Positions 57,592 through 64,000 of a stretch of 64,000 bases of DNA are shown piece by piece; positions within the stretch are counted from its first letter, which is position 1, and each line of letters begins with the position of its first letter. This DNA comes from AWTP1-13 sp963797005 (GTDB lineage: Bacteria > Pseudomonadota > Alphaproteobacteria > Rhizobiales > Hyphomicrobiaceae). A model generated the notes under the pieces. The model saw only the letters and a list, made by a program, of their open reading frames with translations. It made no database searches and was not told the origin of the DNA. Location of the stretch: the NCBI GenBank assembly GCA_963797005.1, contig CAWCOF010000009.1, forward strand, positions 558,001 through 622,000. The letters are read 5' to 3'. Both the position numbers and the translations under genes were made by a program.

Positions 57592-58492
57592 ATGTTCAAG
57601 GGTTCATTCACGGCACTGATCACGCCCTTCAAGGGCGGCCAGATCGACGACAAGGCATTCGAGCGGCTGGTCGAGTGGCAGATCGAGGAGGGTACGCACG
57701 GTCTCGTGCCCGTCGGCACCACCGGCGAGTGCCCGACGCTGAGCCACGACGAGCACAAGCACGTCGTCGAGCTGGCATCAAGGTCGCCAAGAAGCGGGTG
57801 CCCGTGATTGCGGGCGCCGGCTCGAACTCGACCGCGGAGGCGATCGACTTCGCGCGCCACGCCAAGAAGGCGGGCGCCGACGCCGTGCTGCACGTCACCG
57901 GCTACTACAACAAGCCGACGCAGGAAGGCCTCTATCAGCACTTCAAGGCGATCAGCGACGCGGTCGACATGCCGATCGTTCATCTACAACGTGCCGGTGC
58001 GCTCCATCGTCGACATCGTCGGTGGCGACCATGGCGCGCTGCGCCAGCCTGAAGAACGTGGTGGGCGTCAAGGACGCCACCGCCAACGTCGCCCGCGTCA
58101 CCTCGCAGCGGCTCGCCTGCGGCGAGGACTTCATCCATGCTCTCGGGCGAGGACGCGCACCGCGCTCGGCTTCAATGGCGCACGGCGGCGTGGGCTGCAT
58201 CTCGGTGACCTCCAACGTGGCGCCGCGGCTGTGCGCCGAGTTCCAGGGCGCCTGCCTCAAGGGCGACTGGAGGAAGGCGCGCGAGCTGCAGGACCGGCTG
58301 ATGCCGCTGCACGACAGCGCTGTTCTGCGAGGCGAACCCGGGCCCGGTGAAGTACGCCGCCTCCCGGCTCGGCCTGTGCTCGCCGGAGCTGCGGCTGCCG
58401 CTCGGCAGCCGATCGCGGAGGAGTCCAGGCGCAAGATCGACGACGCCCTGAAGCAGGTCGGTCTGGCACGCCTCGCCAAGGCGGCCGAATAG
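57592..58492 (+). CDS. dapA: 4-hydroxy-tetrahydrodipicolinate synthase, at least eight frameshifts
   Basis: It makes the first committed intermediate of lysine and diaminopimelate. Starts MFKGSFTALITPFKGG; HGLVPVGTTGECPTLSHDEH, VPVIAGAGSNSTAEAI, DAVLHVTGYYNKPTQEGLYQH, FIYNVPVRSIVDI, KNVVGVKDAT (Schiff-base Lys) and NPGPVKYAASRLGLCSPELR are all present but in different frames. Indels lie near 57778, 57977, 58021, 58136, 58157, 58177, 58322 and 58407. All parts of the protein are conserved, so either local sequence error is extreme or the gene is a very young pseudogene. smpB follows after 25 bases, a common rhizobial order. Confidence 0.8.
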
Positions 58493-58517
58493 CGCGCAGC
58501 CGGCGAGGGCCTGAGCG

Positions 58518-58993
58518 ATGGCGGCCAAGAAGGACGACGGCCGCAAGCGCGTCGCCGAGAACCGCAAGGCGCGCTACGAGTATTGTCATCAGCGACACCT
58601 CGAGGCCGGCATCCAGCTGACCGGCACGGAGGTCAAGTCGCTGCGCAACGGCCAGGCCAACATCGCCGAGAGCTACGCGAGCGCGGAGAAGGACGGCCTG
58701 TTCCTGATCAACGCCTATATCCCCGAGTACAAGGCGGCCGGCGACTTCTTCCAGCACGAGCCGCGCCGCACGCGCCGCCTGCTGCTGCACAAGAAGGAGA
58801 TCCACAAGCTCGCCATCGCGGTCGAGCGCCAGGGCATGACCGCTCGTGCCGCTGGAGCTCTATTTCAACGAGCGCGGGCGCCAAGCTCAAGCTGGCGCTG
58901 GCCACGGGCAAGAAGCTGCACGACAAGCGCGCCGACGAGGCCAAGCGCGACTGGCAGCGCGAGAAGGCCCGCCTCATGCGCGAGAAGGGTTGA
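58518..58993 (+). CDS. smpB: SsrA-binding protein, two frameshifts
   Basis: About 158 residues. VAENRKARYEYCHQRHLEAG, LTGTEVKSLRNGQANIAESY, FLINAYIPEY, HEPRRTRRLLLHKKEIHKLA and the C-terminal KKLHDKRADEAKRDWQREKA are typical SmpB. Extra or missing bases near 58841 and 58880 shift the frame around VPLELYFNERGR. SmpB delivers tmRNA to stalled ribosomes. Confidence 0.85.
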
Positions 58994-59006
58994 GGCCCCG
59001 CGAGCG

Positions 59007-59123
59007 TGTCATCCCGGGCCTTGTGCCCGGGATCCACCCGTCAGCTTGCTCAGGAGTGTGTTGATGGGTGGATCCCGGCGACCGTCGGAACAAGTCCGAG
59101 GGCAGGCAAGCGCCGGGATGACA
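59007..59123. repeat. Dispersed palindromic repeat with TGTCATCCCGG ends
   Basis: It starts TGTCATCCCGGGCCTTGTGC and ends GCGCCGGGATGACA. An internal GGATCCACCC/GGGTGGATCC pair (59030-59040, 59075-59084) differs from the other copies, so this is a sub-type. It lies between the converging smpB and FAH-family genes. Confidence 0.7.
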
Positions 59124-59134
59124 TCGGCTGGCGC

Positions 59135-60001
59135 TCAGGCCTCGTCGACGATCGGGTTTCCCAGCACGCCGATCTTCTCGACCTCCACCTCGACCTTGTC
59201 GCCGGCCTTCATCCAGGCGGGCGGCTTTCTCGCGTGCGCCACGCCCGACGGCGTGCCGGTGGCGATGACGTCGCCGGGCTCCAGCGTCATGAACTCGGAG
59301 AGATACTCGATGGTCTTCGCCGTGGAGAAGATCATGTCGGCGGTGTTGGAGTCCTGCATGGTCTCGCCGTTGACGCGGGTCATGATCCGCAAGCCCGAGG
59401 CGCCGGGGGGCAGCTCGTCGGCGGTGACGACCCACGGGCCCAGCGGCCCGGTGCCGTCGAAGTTCTTGCCCGGCGTCCACTGCGAGGTCTTGCGCTGGAA
59501 GTCGCGCACCGACACGTCGTTGAAGAGCGTATAGCCGAACACGTGGTCGAGCGCCTTGGCTTCCGGGATGTGGCGGCCGCCCTTGCCGATGACGATGGTG
59601 AGCTCGCACTCGTAGTCGAGCTGGGTGGAGACCTTGGGCCGGATCACGGGCGCACCGGCCGCCACCAGCGAGGTCGGCACGCGCAGGAAGAACGATGGGT
59701 AGGTGGGGATCGCGTGCCCGCCCTCCTTGGCGTGCAGCGCGTAGTTGAGGCCGACGCAGACGATCTTGCCCGGCGGGTCGAAGGGCAGCGCGGGCTTGAC
59801 CTTGTCGAGCGCGAGCCTGGCGGAAGCCGGCGCCTTGGCGGCAGCGGCCTTGACCGAGGCGAGCGCGGCGGGCCCGGCGGCGATCAGCGCCTTGAGGTCC
59901 TTGGGCAGCGAGGGGTCGGCGGCGGCCAGATCGATCACGCTGTTGCCCTCGACAAGCCCGAGGGCCGTGCCCTTCCCCTTCTCGAACATCATCAGTTTCA
60001 T
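59135..60001 (-). CDS. Fumarylacetoacetate hydrolase family protein
   Basis: 288 residues: KIVCVGLNYALHAKEGGHAIP, STQLDYECELTIVIGKGG (metal Glu residues), GYTLFNDVSVRDFQRKTSQW, and ATGTPSGVAHARKPPAWMKAGD. Enzymes of this fold act as hydrolases, isomerases or decarboxylases on 2-oxo or 1,3-diketo acids in aromatic catabolism; the substrate is unknown. The OYE-type gene upstream on this strand may belong to the same pathway. Confidence 0.85.
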   Translation of the reverse strand: MKLMMFEKGKGTALGLVEGNSVIDLAAADPSLPKDLKALIAAGPAALASVKAAAAKAPASARLALDKVKPALPFDPPGKIVCVGLNYALHAKEGGHAIPTYPSFFLRVPTSLVAAGAPVIRPKVSTQLDYECELTIVIGKGGRHIPEAKALDHVFGYTLFNDVSVRDFQRKTSQWTPGKNFDGTGPLGPWVVTADELPPGASGLRIMTRVNGETMQDSNTADMIFSTAKTIEYLSEFMTLEPGDVIATGTPSGVAHARKPPAWMKAGDKVEVEVEKIGVLGNPIVDEA

Positions 60002-60049
60002 TTATGCGTCTCCTTTTCCTCAGCCATGGTAATCCGGTAGCCGTCGTGG

Positions 60050-60245
60050 TCCCCTCTCCCCTCGGGGGAGAGGACGTGAGGCTATGACTTACGATCGCGC
60101 GCTCAACATGAGCCACTTGTGCAGCGTCGTTGGCGCGAGCGTAAGTCATTTGGCCGAACTGGTGAGGGGCGACTGCGCTCATTGAGTGAAGGCCCCCTCA
60201 TCCGGCCTTCGGCCACCTTCTCCCCAAGGGGAGAAGGAGTCTCGC
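60050..60245. repeat. Composite intergenic repeats between FAH and OYE genes
   Basis: Outer parts are CCCCTCTCCCCTCGGGGGAG (60051-60070) and the CTCATCCGGCCTTCGGCCAC / TTCTCCCCAAGGGGAGAAGG region (60198-60238), both hairpins common in rhizobial gaps. Between them the inverted pair ATGACTTACG (60084-60093) and CGTAAGTCAT (60140-60149) marks a separate unit of about 66 bases, perhaps a small insertion. No gene is visible in 60002-60285. Confidence 0.55.
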
Positions 60246-60285
60246 CACTTTCGCAGGAGAATCCTTGAGGCGGGAGAGCGAATTT

Positions 60286-61449
60286 CTAACCGCTCTGCGC
60301 CGCCTCGTCGGCGCGGATCTGGGCGATGGAGCGCTCGCGGTGCTTGAGCCACCAGCCGTACTGCACCGGCCAGTCGTCCATGGCATCCGCCGCCTTGCGG
60401 CCGAGCGCGATCTCCGCCATCTGCGGCCAGCAGGGATTGGCCAGCGCCTCGCGCGCGATGGCGACGAGATCGGCCTGGCCCTTCTGCAAGATGTCCTCGG
60501 CCAAGAACGGATCGATGATGAGGCCCACCGCCATCGACATGATGCCGGCTTCGCGGCGCACGCGCTCGGCGTAGGGCACCTGGAAGCCCCAGCTGCGCTT
60601 GACGCGGGCGGCCGTGGCCGAGCCGTAGAGGCCGCCGGAGGAGCAGTCGATCACATCGATGCCGCGCGCCTTCAGCTCTTTGGCATAAGCGACGGTGTCG
60701 TCCATGGTCCAGCCGCCCTCGACGCCGTCGACCGCGGAGACGCGCAGGAACACGGGCTTATCCTTCGGCCACGCGGCGCGCAACGCCTCGGCCAGCTCGA
60801 GGGGGAAGCGCGTGCGGCCGGCGAAGTCGCCGCCGTAGGCGTCGTTGCGCTTGTTCGACAGCGGCGAGAGGAACTGGTGGATCAGATAGCCGTGCGCGTT
60901 GTGGATCTCGAGGATCTCGAAGCCGCAGTCGAGCGCGCGCCTGGCGGCATCCACCCAATCGCTCTTGAGGGTCGCGAAGTCGGACACGGAAAGCTGCCGC
61001 GGCACCATCATGCCTTCGGCCATCGGCTCTGGCGTCGGCGCGACGATGTCCCATTTCTTCTCGCCGCGCGCGAGGTCTTGCGCCGTGAGCGCGCCGTTGC
61101 CGTGCCAGGGCCGCTGCATGGAGCCCTTGCGGCCGGCGTGGGCGAGCTGGATGGCGGGCACCACGCCTTGCGCTTTCATGAACGCGGCGATGCGCGTGAG
61201 AGGCGGCATGTGCGCGGCCGACCATAGCCCCAGGTCGCCGTTGGTGATGCGGCCCTGGTCGGTGACGGCGGTGGCCTCGACGAACACGCAACCTGCGCCG
61301 CCGAGCACCAGCCGGCCCCAGTGCGCGAAGTGGAAGTCCTGGGCGATGCCGTCGACGGCGGAGTAGGTGGCCATGGGGGCGATGACGACGCGGTTCTTGA
61401 GGGTCACGTCGCGGATGGTGATGGGCGTGAAGAGCAGCGGCTTGGTCAT
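60286..61449 (-). CDS. NADH:flavin oxidoreductase, old yellow enzyme family
   Basis: 387 residues. LFTPITIRDVTLKNRVVIAPM, IQLAHAGRKGS, HNAHGYLIHQFLSPLSNKR and GLIIDPFLAEDILQKGQADL define an FMN TIM barrel of the OYE YqjM/NamA group that reduces activated C=C bonds with NAD(P)H. The active-site pair His-Asn/His is at IEIHNAHGYL-like LEIHNAHGYL. It lies 53 bases after the duplicated unknown gene, probably in one unit. Confidence 0.9.
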   Translation of the reverse strand: MTKPLLFTPITIRDVTLKNRVVIAPMATYSAVDGIAQDFHFAHWGRLVLGGAGCVFVEATAVTDQGRITNGDLGLWSAAHMPPLTRIAAFMKAQGVVPAIQLAHAGRKGSMQRPWHGNGALTAQDLARGEKKWDIVAPTPEPMAEGMMVPRQLSVSDFATLKSDWVDAARRALDCGFEILEIHNAHGYLIHQFLSPLSNKRNDAYGGDFAGRTRFPLELAEALRAAWPKDKPVFLRVSAVDGVEGGWTMDDTVAYAKELKARGIDVIDCSSGGLYGSATAARVKRSWGFQVPYAERVRREAGIMSMAVGLIIDPFLAEDILQKGQADLVAIAREALANPCWPQMAEIALGRKAADAMDDWPVQYGWWLKHRERSIAQIRADEAAQSG

Positions 61450-61502
61450 CGTCGGGTTTGGTCCTGTCGGGCGGGATCGGAATGCGGGCTCAGCTCATCG
61501 CG

Positions 61503-62327
61503 TCAGCGCTGGCCCTTGGCCCAGGCGAGCAAGCGGGGCTTGAGCGGCTCGCCGGGCGCGGCGCCGAGCCGGCGCGCGGTCTCGTTGACGTGGGAGATGA
61601 CGCCGTCGTCGTAGACCGAGCGGGCTTCCCCAATGCGCGCGGACTGCGCCGAGACGGTGAGGCCGGCGATGCCCATGCCGTCGAGCGCGGGCAGGCGGGA
61701 GATGCCGGCCTCGTCGATGCCGACGCCGGCGTCTGAGTAGACGGCGGCGAAGCCGGCGACCTGCAAAGCCATCTGCGCCCTGCCGCCGACCAGCGCGCCG
61801 TGCGAGGCGGTGACGACGATCTGGCCTTCGTCCTCGGGCCGCACAAGGGACGCCGAGTCCATCAGCACGATGGCGCGCTGCCAGCCGGGCTCCTGCAGCG
61901 TGCGGCGGGCCTCGGCGATGGGCTCCGGATCGCGGCCGGTGGGCCGGGCGGCGACCAGCAGCAGCGCCGCTTCGCGGCACGGCATTTCCTCGCGCACGCC
62001 GAGCGCGCGCGCCGCGGCATTGACGTGACTGATGCGGCCGCGCGCGATCATGTCGGCGGCGTCGCCGATGCGGCAGGTGGCATGGCCGGCGGTGGCGGCG
62101 GCGATGCCCAGCGCCTCGGCAATGTCGATCACCGCGATGCCGGCGCCATCCTTGCCGACGCCGGCGTCGTTGTGGATGACGGCGCGCGGATGCACTTTCA
62201 GCGTGAGATAGGCCGCATAGCGCGCGCCGTGCGAGCCGGTGACGATCACAGCGCCCTTAGGGTTCGCGCCGAGCTTGGTCGCGGTATCCGCGAGCACGAT
62301 CTCTTTCGGCAAGGGGGTGTTGGCCAT
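61503..62327 (-). CDS. Unknown protein built from two homologous halves
   Basis: 274 residues, family not recognised. Residues about 26-110 and 168-255 are clear repeats of each other: VIVTGSHG/IVVTASHG, NDAGVG/SDAGVG, CRIGDA/ARIGEA and ISHVN/ISHVN occur in the same order and spacing. Conserved Ser-His, Asp and His-Asn residues suggest two active or binding sites made from a duplicated alpha/beta unit. No signal peptide. Start ATG 62327. The OYE-type gene follows on the same strand. Function unknown. Confidence 0.7.
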   Translation of the reverse strand: MANTPLPKEIVLADTATKLGANPKGAVIVTGSHGARYAAYLTLKVHPRAVIHNDAGVGKDGAGIAVIDIAEALGIAAATAGHATCRIGDAADMIARGRISHVNAAARALGVREEMPCREAALLLVAARPTGRDPEPIAEARRTLQEPGWQRAIVLMDSASLVRPEDEGQIVVTASHGALVGGRAQMALQVAGFAAVYSDAGVGIDEAGISRLPALDGMGIAGLTVSAQSARIGEARSVYDDGVISHVNETARRLGAAPGEPLKPRLLAWAKGQR

Positions 62328-62529
62328 GGCGCGAGAACCATGGACCGCCCCGCCCCGTTTTGGCAATCGCCTGTCACTGCAAGGTCCCTGTTGACTTTCA
62401 TCCCGGCGCGGAGCATATGACGGCGCATGGACCGAACCGCGACCCTATCGCGACTAAGTACGCGCTCACGTTATTTACGTTGAGCCGTCGCGCGCTGCTG
62501 CGCGCACCGTCCATACCCAACGCTAACCT

Positions 62530-62633
62530 GCCCCTGTAGCCCAACTGGTAGAGGTGCCGCGCGTCGTGCTGAAAGCGCGCCTCCGGCACGACGAACGCGG
62601 AGGTTGCTGGTTCGAATCCAGCGAGGGGCACCA
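62530..62633 (+). tRNA. tRNA-like gene, class II, possible anticodon UGA (Ser)
   Basis: The 5' GCCCCTG pairs with 3' GAGGGGC, then A and an encoded CCA (62631-62633). The T-arm GCTGG-TTCGAAT-CCAGC and a long variable arm CTCCG/CGGAG are present. The anticodon stem CGCGC/GCGCG encloses a 12-base loop GTCGTGCTGAAA instead of seven. If the last seven bases form the loop, the anticodon is TGA preceded by C. It is either degenerate or has an insertion. Confidence 0.5.
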
Positions 62634-62652
62634 GATACATCGGCAAAAGCAT

Positions 62653-62742
62653 GGAAGCGCAAACCCCACTGGCGAGGGGGCCGGTCCCGAAAACCGTGTG
62701 TGCCGCAAGGCCTTGCAGGTTCGACTCCTGCCGCTTCCGCCA
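62653..62742 (+). tRNA. tRNA-Ser(CGA)-like
   Basis: 90 bases with acceptor GGAAGCG/CGCTTCC, discriminator G and encoded CCA. D-stem CCCC/GGGG, anticodon stem CGGT/ACCG with loop CCCGAAA (anticodon CGA, with C rather than U at position 33), long variable arm TGTGTGCCGCAAGGCC and T-arm CAGG-TTCGACT-CCTG. The long variable arm fits serine. Confidence 0.75.
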
Positions 62743-62747
62743 CCTCA

Positions 62748-62834
62748 GGACGATTGGCAGAGTGGTAATGCAGCCGCTTGCTGCGCGGCCGAGCCCGCAA
62801 GGGTGCCCAGGTTCGATCCCTGGACCGTCCGCCA
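62748..62834 (+). tRNA. tRNA-Ser(GCU)
   Basis: 87 bases. Acceptor GGACGAT/ACCGTCC has one mismatch; G and CCA follow. D-stem GCA/TGC, anticodon stem CCGC/GCGG with loop TTGCTGC (anticodon GCT, normal U33), long variable arm GAGCCCGCAAGGGTGC and T-arm CCAGG-TTCGATC-CCTGG. The features fit serine. Confidence 0.75.
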
Positions 62835-62843
62835 TTTGCATTT

Positions 62844-62921
62844 GCGCACGTAGCCCAACGGGTAGGAGGCGTCACCTCGAGAGGGTGAACAGTGCTGGTT
62901 CGAATCCAGCCGTGCGCACCA
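62844..62921 (+). tRNA. tRNA-like gene, anticodon GAG by position, short variable loop
   Basis: 78 bases with perfect acceptor GCGCACG/CGTGCGC, A and CCA. D-arm GCC...GGC, anticodon stem TCACC/GGTGA with loop TCGAGAG, so the anticodon by position is GAG but position 33 is C. Variable loop ACAGT is short although a GAG (leucine) tRNA should have a long arm. T-arm GCTGG-TTCGAAT-CCAGC. Confidence 0.65.
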
Positions 62922-62948
62922 ACGATGAAAGCATGGCTCCACCATGAC

Positions 62949-63026
62949 GCCACGGTAGCCCAACAGGTAGGAGGCAGCGCCTTCAAATCCCGCGCAGTGT
63001 CAGTTCGAATCTGACCCGTGGCACCA
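62949..63026 (+). tRNA. tRNA-like gene, anticodon CAA by position, short variable loop
   Basis: 78 bases with acceptor GCCACGG/CCGTGGC, A and CCA, and the same D-arm pattern TAGCCCAAC as its neighbour. The anticodon stem GCGCC/CCCGC pairs at only three positions; the loop is TTCAAAT, giving CAA. T-arm GTCAG-TTCGAAT-CTGAC. The weak anticodon stem means it may be degenerate. Confidence 0.55.
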
Positions 63027-63028
63027 AT

Positions 63029-63105
63029 GCTCGCCTAGCCCAATTGGCAGAGGCGGCCTGCTTAAGCCAGGCAATGGTCTCGGTTCGAATCCGAGGGCGA
63101 GCACC
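63029..63105 (+). tRNA. tRNA-like gene, anticodon UAA, short variable loop
   Basis: Acceptor GCTCGCC/GGCGAGC then ACC, with the last A of CCA replaced by the first G of the next tRNA. Perfect anticodon stem GCCTG/CAGGC with loop CTTAAGC (anticodon TAA, U33 normal). Variable loop AATGGT is short, unlike usual tRNA-Leu. T-arm CTCGG-TTCGAAT-CCGAG. Confidence 0.7.
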
Positions 63106-63195
63106 GGGCTCCTTTCTCCCCAGGCGGCTGTAACCCGCCCGACTATGAAACAGGGGAGGGGGCGTCGAGAGGTTCGAGTCCTCGGGAGCCCACCA
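63106..63195 (+). tRNA. tRNA-Tyr(GUA)-like with replaced D-arm
   Basis: 90 bases: acceptor GGGCTCC/GGAGCCC, A and CCA; anticodon stem GGCGG/CCGCC with loop CTGTAAC (anticodon GTA). Only about 10 bases separate acceptor and anticodon stem, too few for a D-arm; CTCCCC there can instead pair with GGGGAG in the long variable region. The T-loop GGTTCGAGTCC is present. Confidence 0.55.
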
Positions 63196-63281
63196 TCGCA
63201 ACAGTGAGCCTTGGCTCGCGTTGACAGGGCGAAGTCCCCCTCCCATCATCGCCGCGCAAGAGGGGACGGGAGGATCAAGCC

Positions 63282-64000
63282 GTGACCGGGACGGATGCCG
63301 CGCCGCCGCGCAACCTCGATTCAGCGCGCCTGATCGGGCTCTACCGCGACATGCTGCGCATCCGCGCCTTCGAGGAGGCGGCGCTCAAGGGGCTCGAGCA
63401 GAAGCTGGTGCTGGGCGCGATCCACCCTTCGATCGGGCAGGAGGCGGTGGCGGTGGGGGTATGCCGAAATCTCGAGCCCTCCGACATCCTGCTGTCGACC
63501 CACCGCGGCCACGGCCACACCATCGCCAAGGGAGCCGACACGCTGGCCATGATGCGCGAGCTGTTCGGTCGCGAGGGCGGCACCTGCCACGGCAAGGGCG
63601 GCTCCATGCACATCGCCGATTTCAAGGTCGGCATGCTGGGGGCGAACGGGGTGGTCGGCGCCAACATCGTGATCGCGGTGGGCGCGGCCCATGCCATTCG
63701 CCTGAAGAAGGGGCGCGAGGTCGTCACCTGCATCTTCGGCGACGGCGCCATCAATCGCGGGCCGTTCCTGGAAGGGCTCAACTGGGCCGGCGTGTGGAAG
63801 CTGCCGATCCTGTTCGTGTGCGAGGACAACGGCTTTGCCGCCACCACGCGCACGCGCGCCATGACCGCGGGCGAGGGCCCGGCGGCGCGGGCAGAGAGCT
63901 TCGGCATTCCGGCGGCCACCGTCGACGGCAACGATCTCTTGGCTGTGGACGAGACGGTGCGGCGGCTGCTGGGCGAGATTCGGGCCGGCGGCGGGCCGCG
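63282..64000 (+). CDS. Thiamine-diphosphate-dependent dehydrogenase E1 alpha subunit (partial)
   Basis: Open from GTG 63282 to the end of the window (239 codons, no stop). LYRDMLRIRAFEEAALKGLEQ, GQEAVAVGVC, STHRGHGHTIAKGAD and the TPP motif FGDGAINRGPFLEGLNWAGVWKLP with following CEDNG match pyruvate/2-oxoacid or acetoin dehydrogenase E1 alpha. GGGAGG lies 8 bases before GTG. The beta subunit should follow beyond the window. Confidence 0.88.
   Translation, partial: MTGTDAAPPRNLDSARLIGLYRDMLRIRAFEEAALKGLEQKLVLGAIHPSIGQEAVAVGVCRNLEPSDILLSTHRGHGHTIAKGADTLAMMRELFGREGGTCHGKGGSMHIADFKVGMLGANGVVGANIVIAVGAAHAIRLKKGREVVTCIFGDGAINRGPFLEGLNWAGVWKLPILFVCEDNGFAATTRTRAMTAGEGPAARAESFGIPAATVDGNDLLAVDETVRRLLGEIRAGGGP

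Noticed and set aside
62530..63195. Prophage or integrative element around the tRNA array
   Set aside because: No integrase, attachment-site duplication or phage structural gene is visible; flanking genes are metabolic.
62398..63249. Several minus-strand open frames reading like short conserved peptides (LDSNQ-, GSNLG-type strings)
   Set aside because: These are antisense to tRNA T-arms; the apparent conservation comes from the TTCGAATCC sequence and is a known source of false protein families.

Overview
The window is GC-rich, about two thirds G+C by eye, and reads as one chromosomal stretch of an alphaproteobacterium, most likely Hyphomicrobiales/Rhizobiales. The evidence is the gene order: leuS-lptE-holA; an amt/aminotransferase/FtsK-like/lolA run; glnK-amtB-tesB-FAD monooxygenase; purEK; and slt-dapA-smpB. 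PII is coupled to AmtB, and short dispersed palindromic repeats with TGTCATCCCGG/CCGGGATGACA ends recur between genes.

Layout. 0.4-2.9 kb: a MoaD/ThiS-like protein coupled to a BNR-repeat protein, then a PfkB-family sugar kinase. 3.0-10.4 kb: two Fic-domain proteins on either side of the housekeeping block holA-lptE-leuS. Each Fic gene is preceded by its own helically phased array of short operator-like sites. 10.6-18.0 kb: PLP-binding YggS protein, a conserved unknown, an ammonium transporter, an aminotransferase, an FtsK-like protein with a degraded Walker A, and lolA. 18.1-18.3 kb: a probable structured small RNA with a strong terminator. 18.3-24.7 kb: cyclic-nucleotide-binding protein, OmpR-type regulator, L,D-transpeptidase, amtB-glnK with a sigma-54-like promoter, tesB, and an FAD monooxygenase. 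24.7-26.4 kb: a HipBA toxin-antitoxin module with four operators. 26.4-35.5 kb: adenylate cyclase, TauD-like dioxygenase, purEK, and two cell-wall enzymes below a sigma-54 response regulator. 35.7-48.6 kb: pepF, two adjacent stand-alone TIR-domain genes, Na/Pi transporter, kup, an ABC1/UbiB kinase, an AT-richer CvpA-like gene, DUF72, a methyltransferase, a MetE-like enzyme and a PIN/Phd toxin-antitoxin pair. 48.6-59 kb: phosphonoacetate hydrolase, ABC and TRAP transporters, slt, dapA and smpB. 59-62.3 kb: FAH-family hydrolase, old-yellow-enzyme oxidoreductase and an internally duplicated protein of unknown function. 62.5-63.2 kb: a tight array of seven unusual tRNA-like genes, followed by an E1-alpha dehydrogenase gene that runs off the end.

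Many genes, including the essential leuS, dapA and smpB, carry one-base frameshifts, most of them at short homopolymers. This looks more like uncorrected long-read consensus error than true gene decay, so the broken genes are annotated at full span with approximate indel positions. The most unusual items are the two phased arrays in front of the Fic genes, the TIR pair, the tRNA array (several members with C instead of U before the anticodon), the FtsK-like protein, and the duplicated unknown protein.
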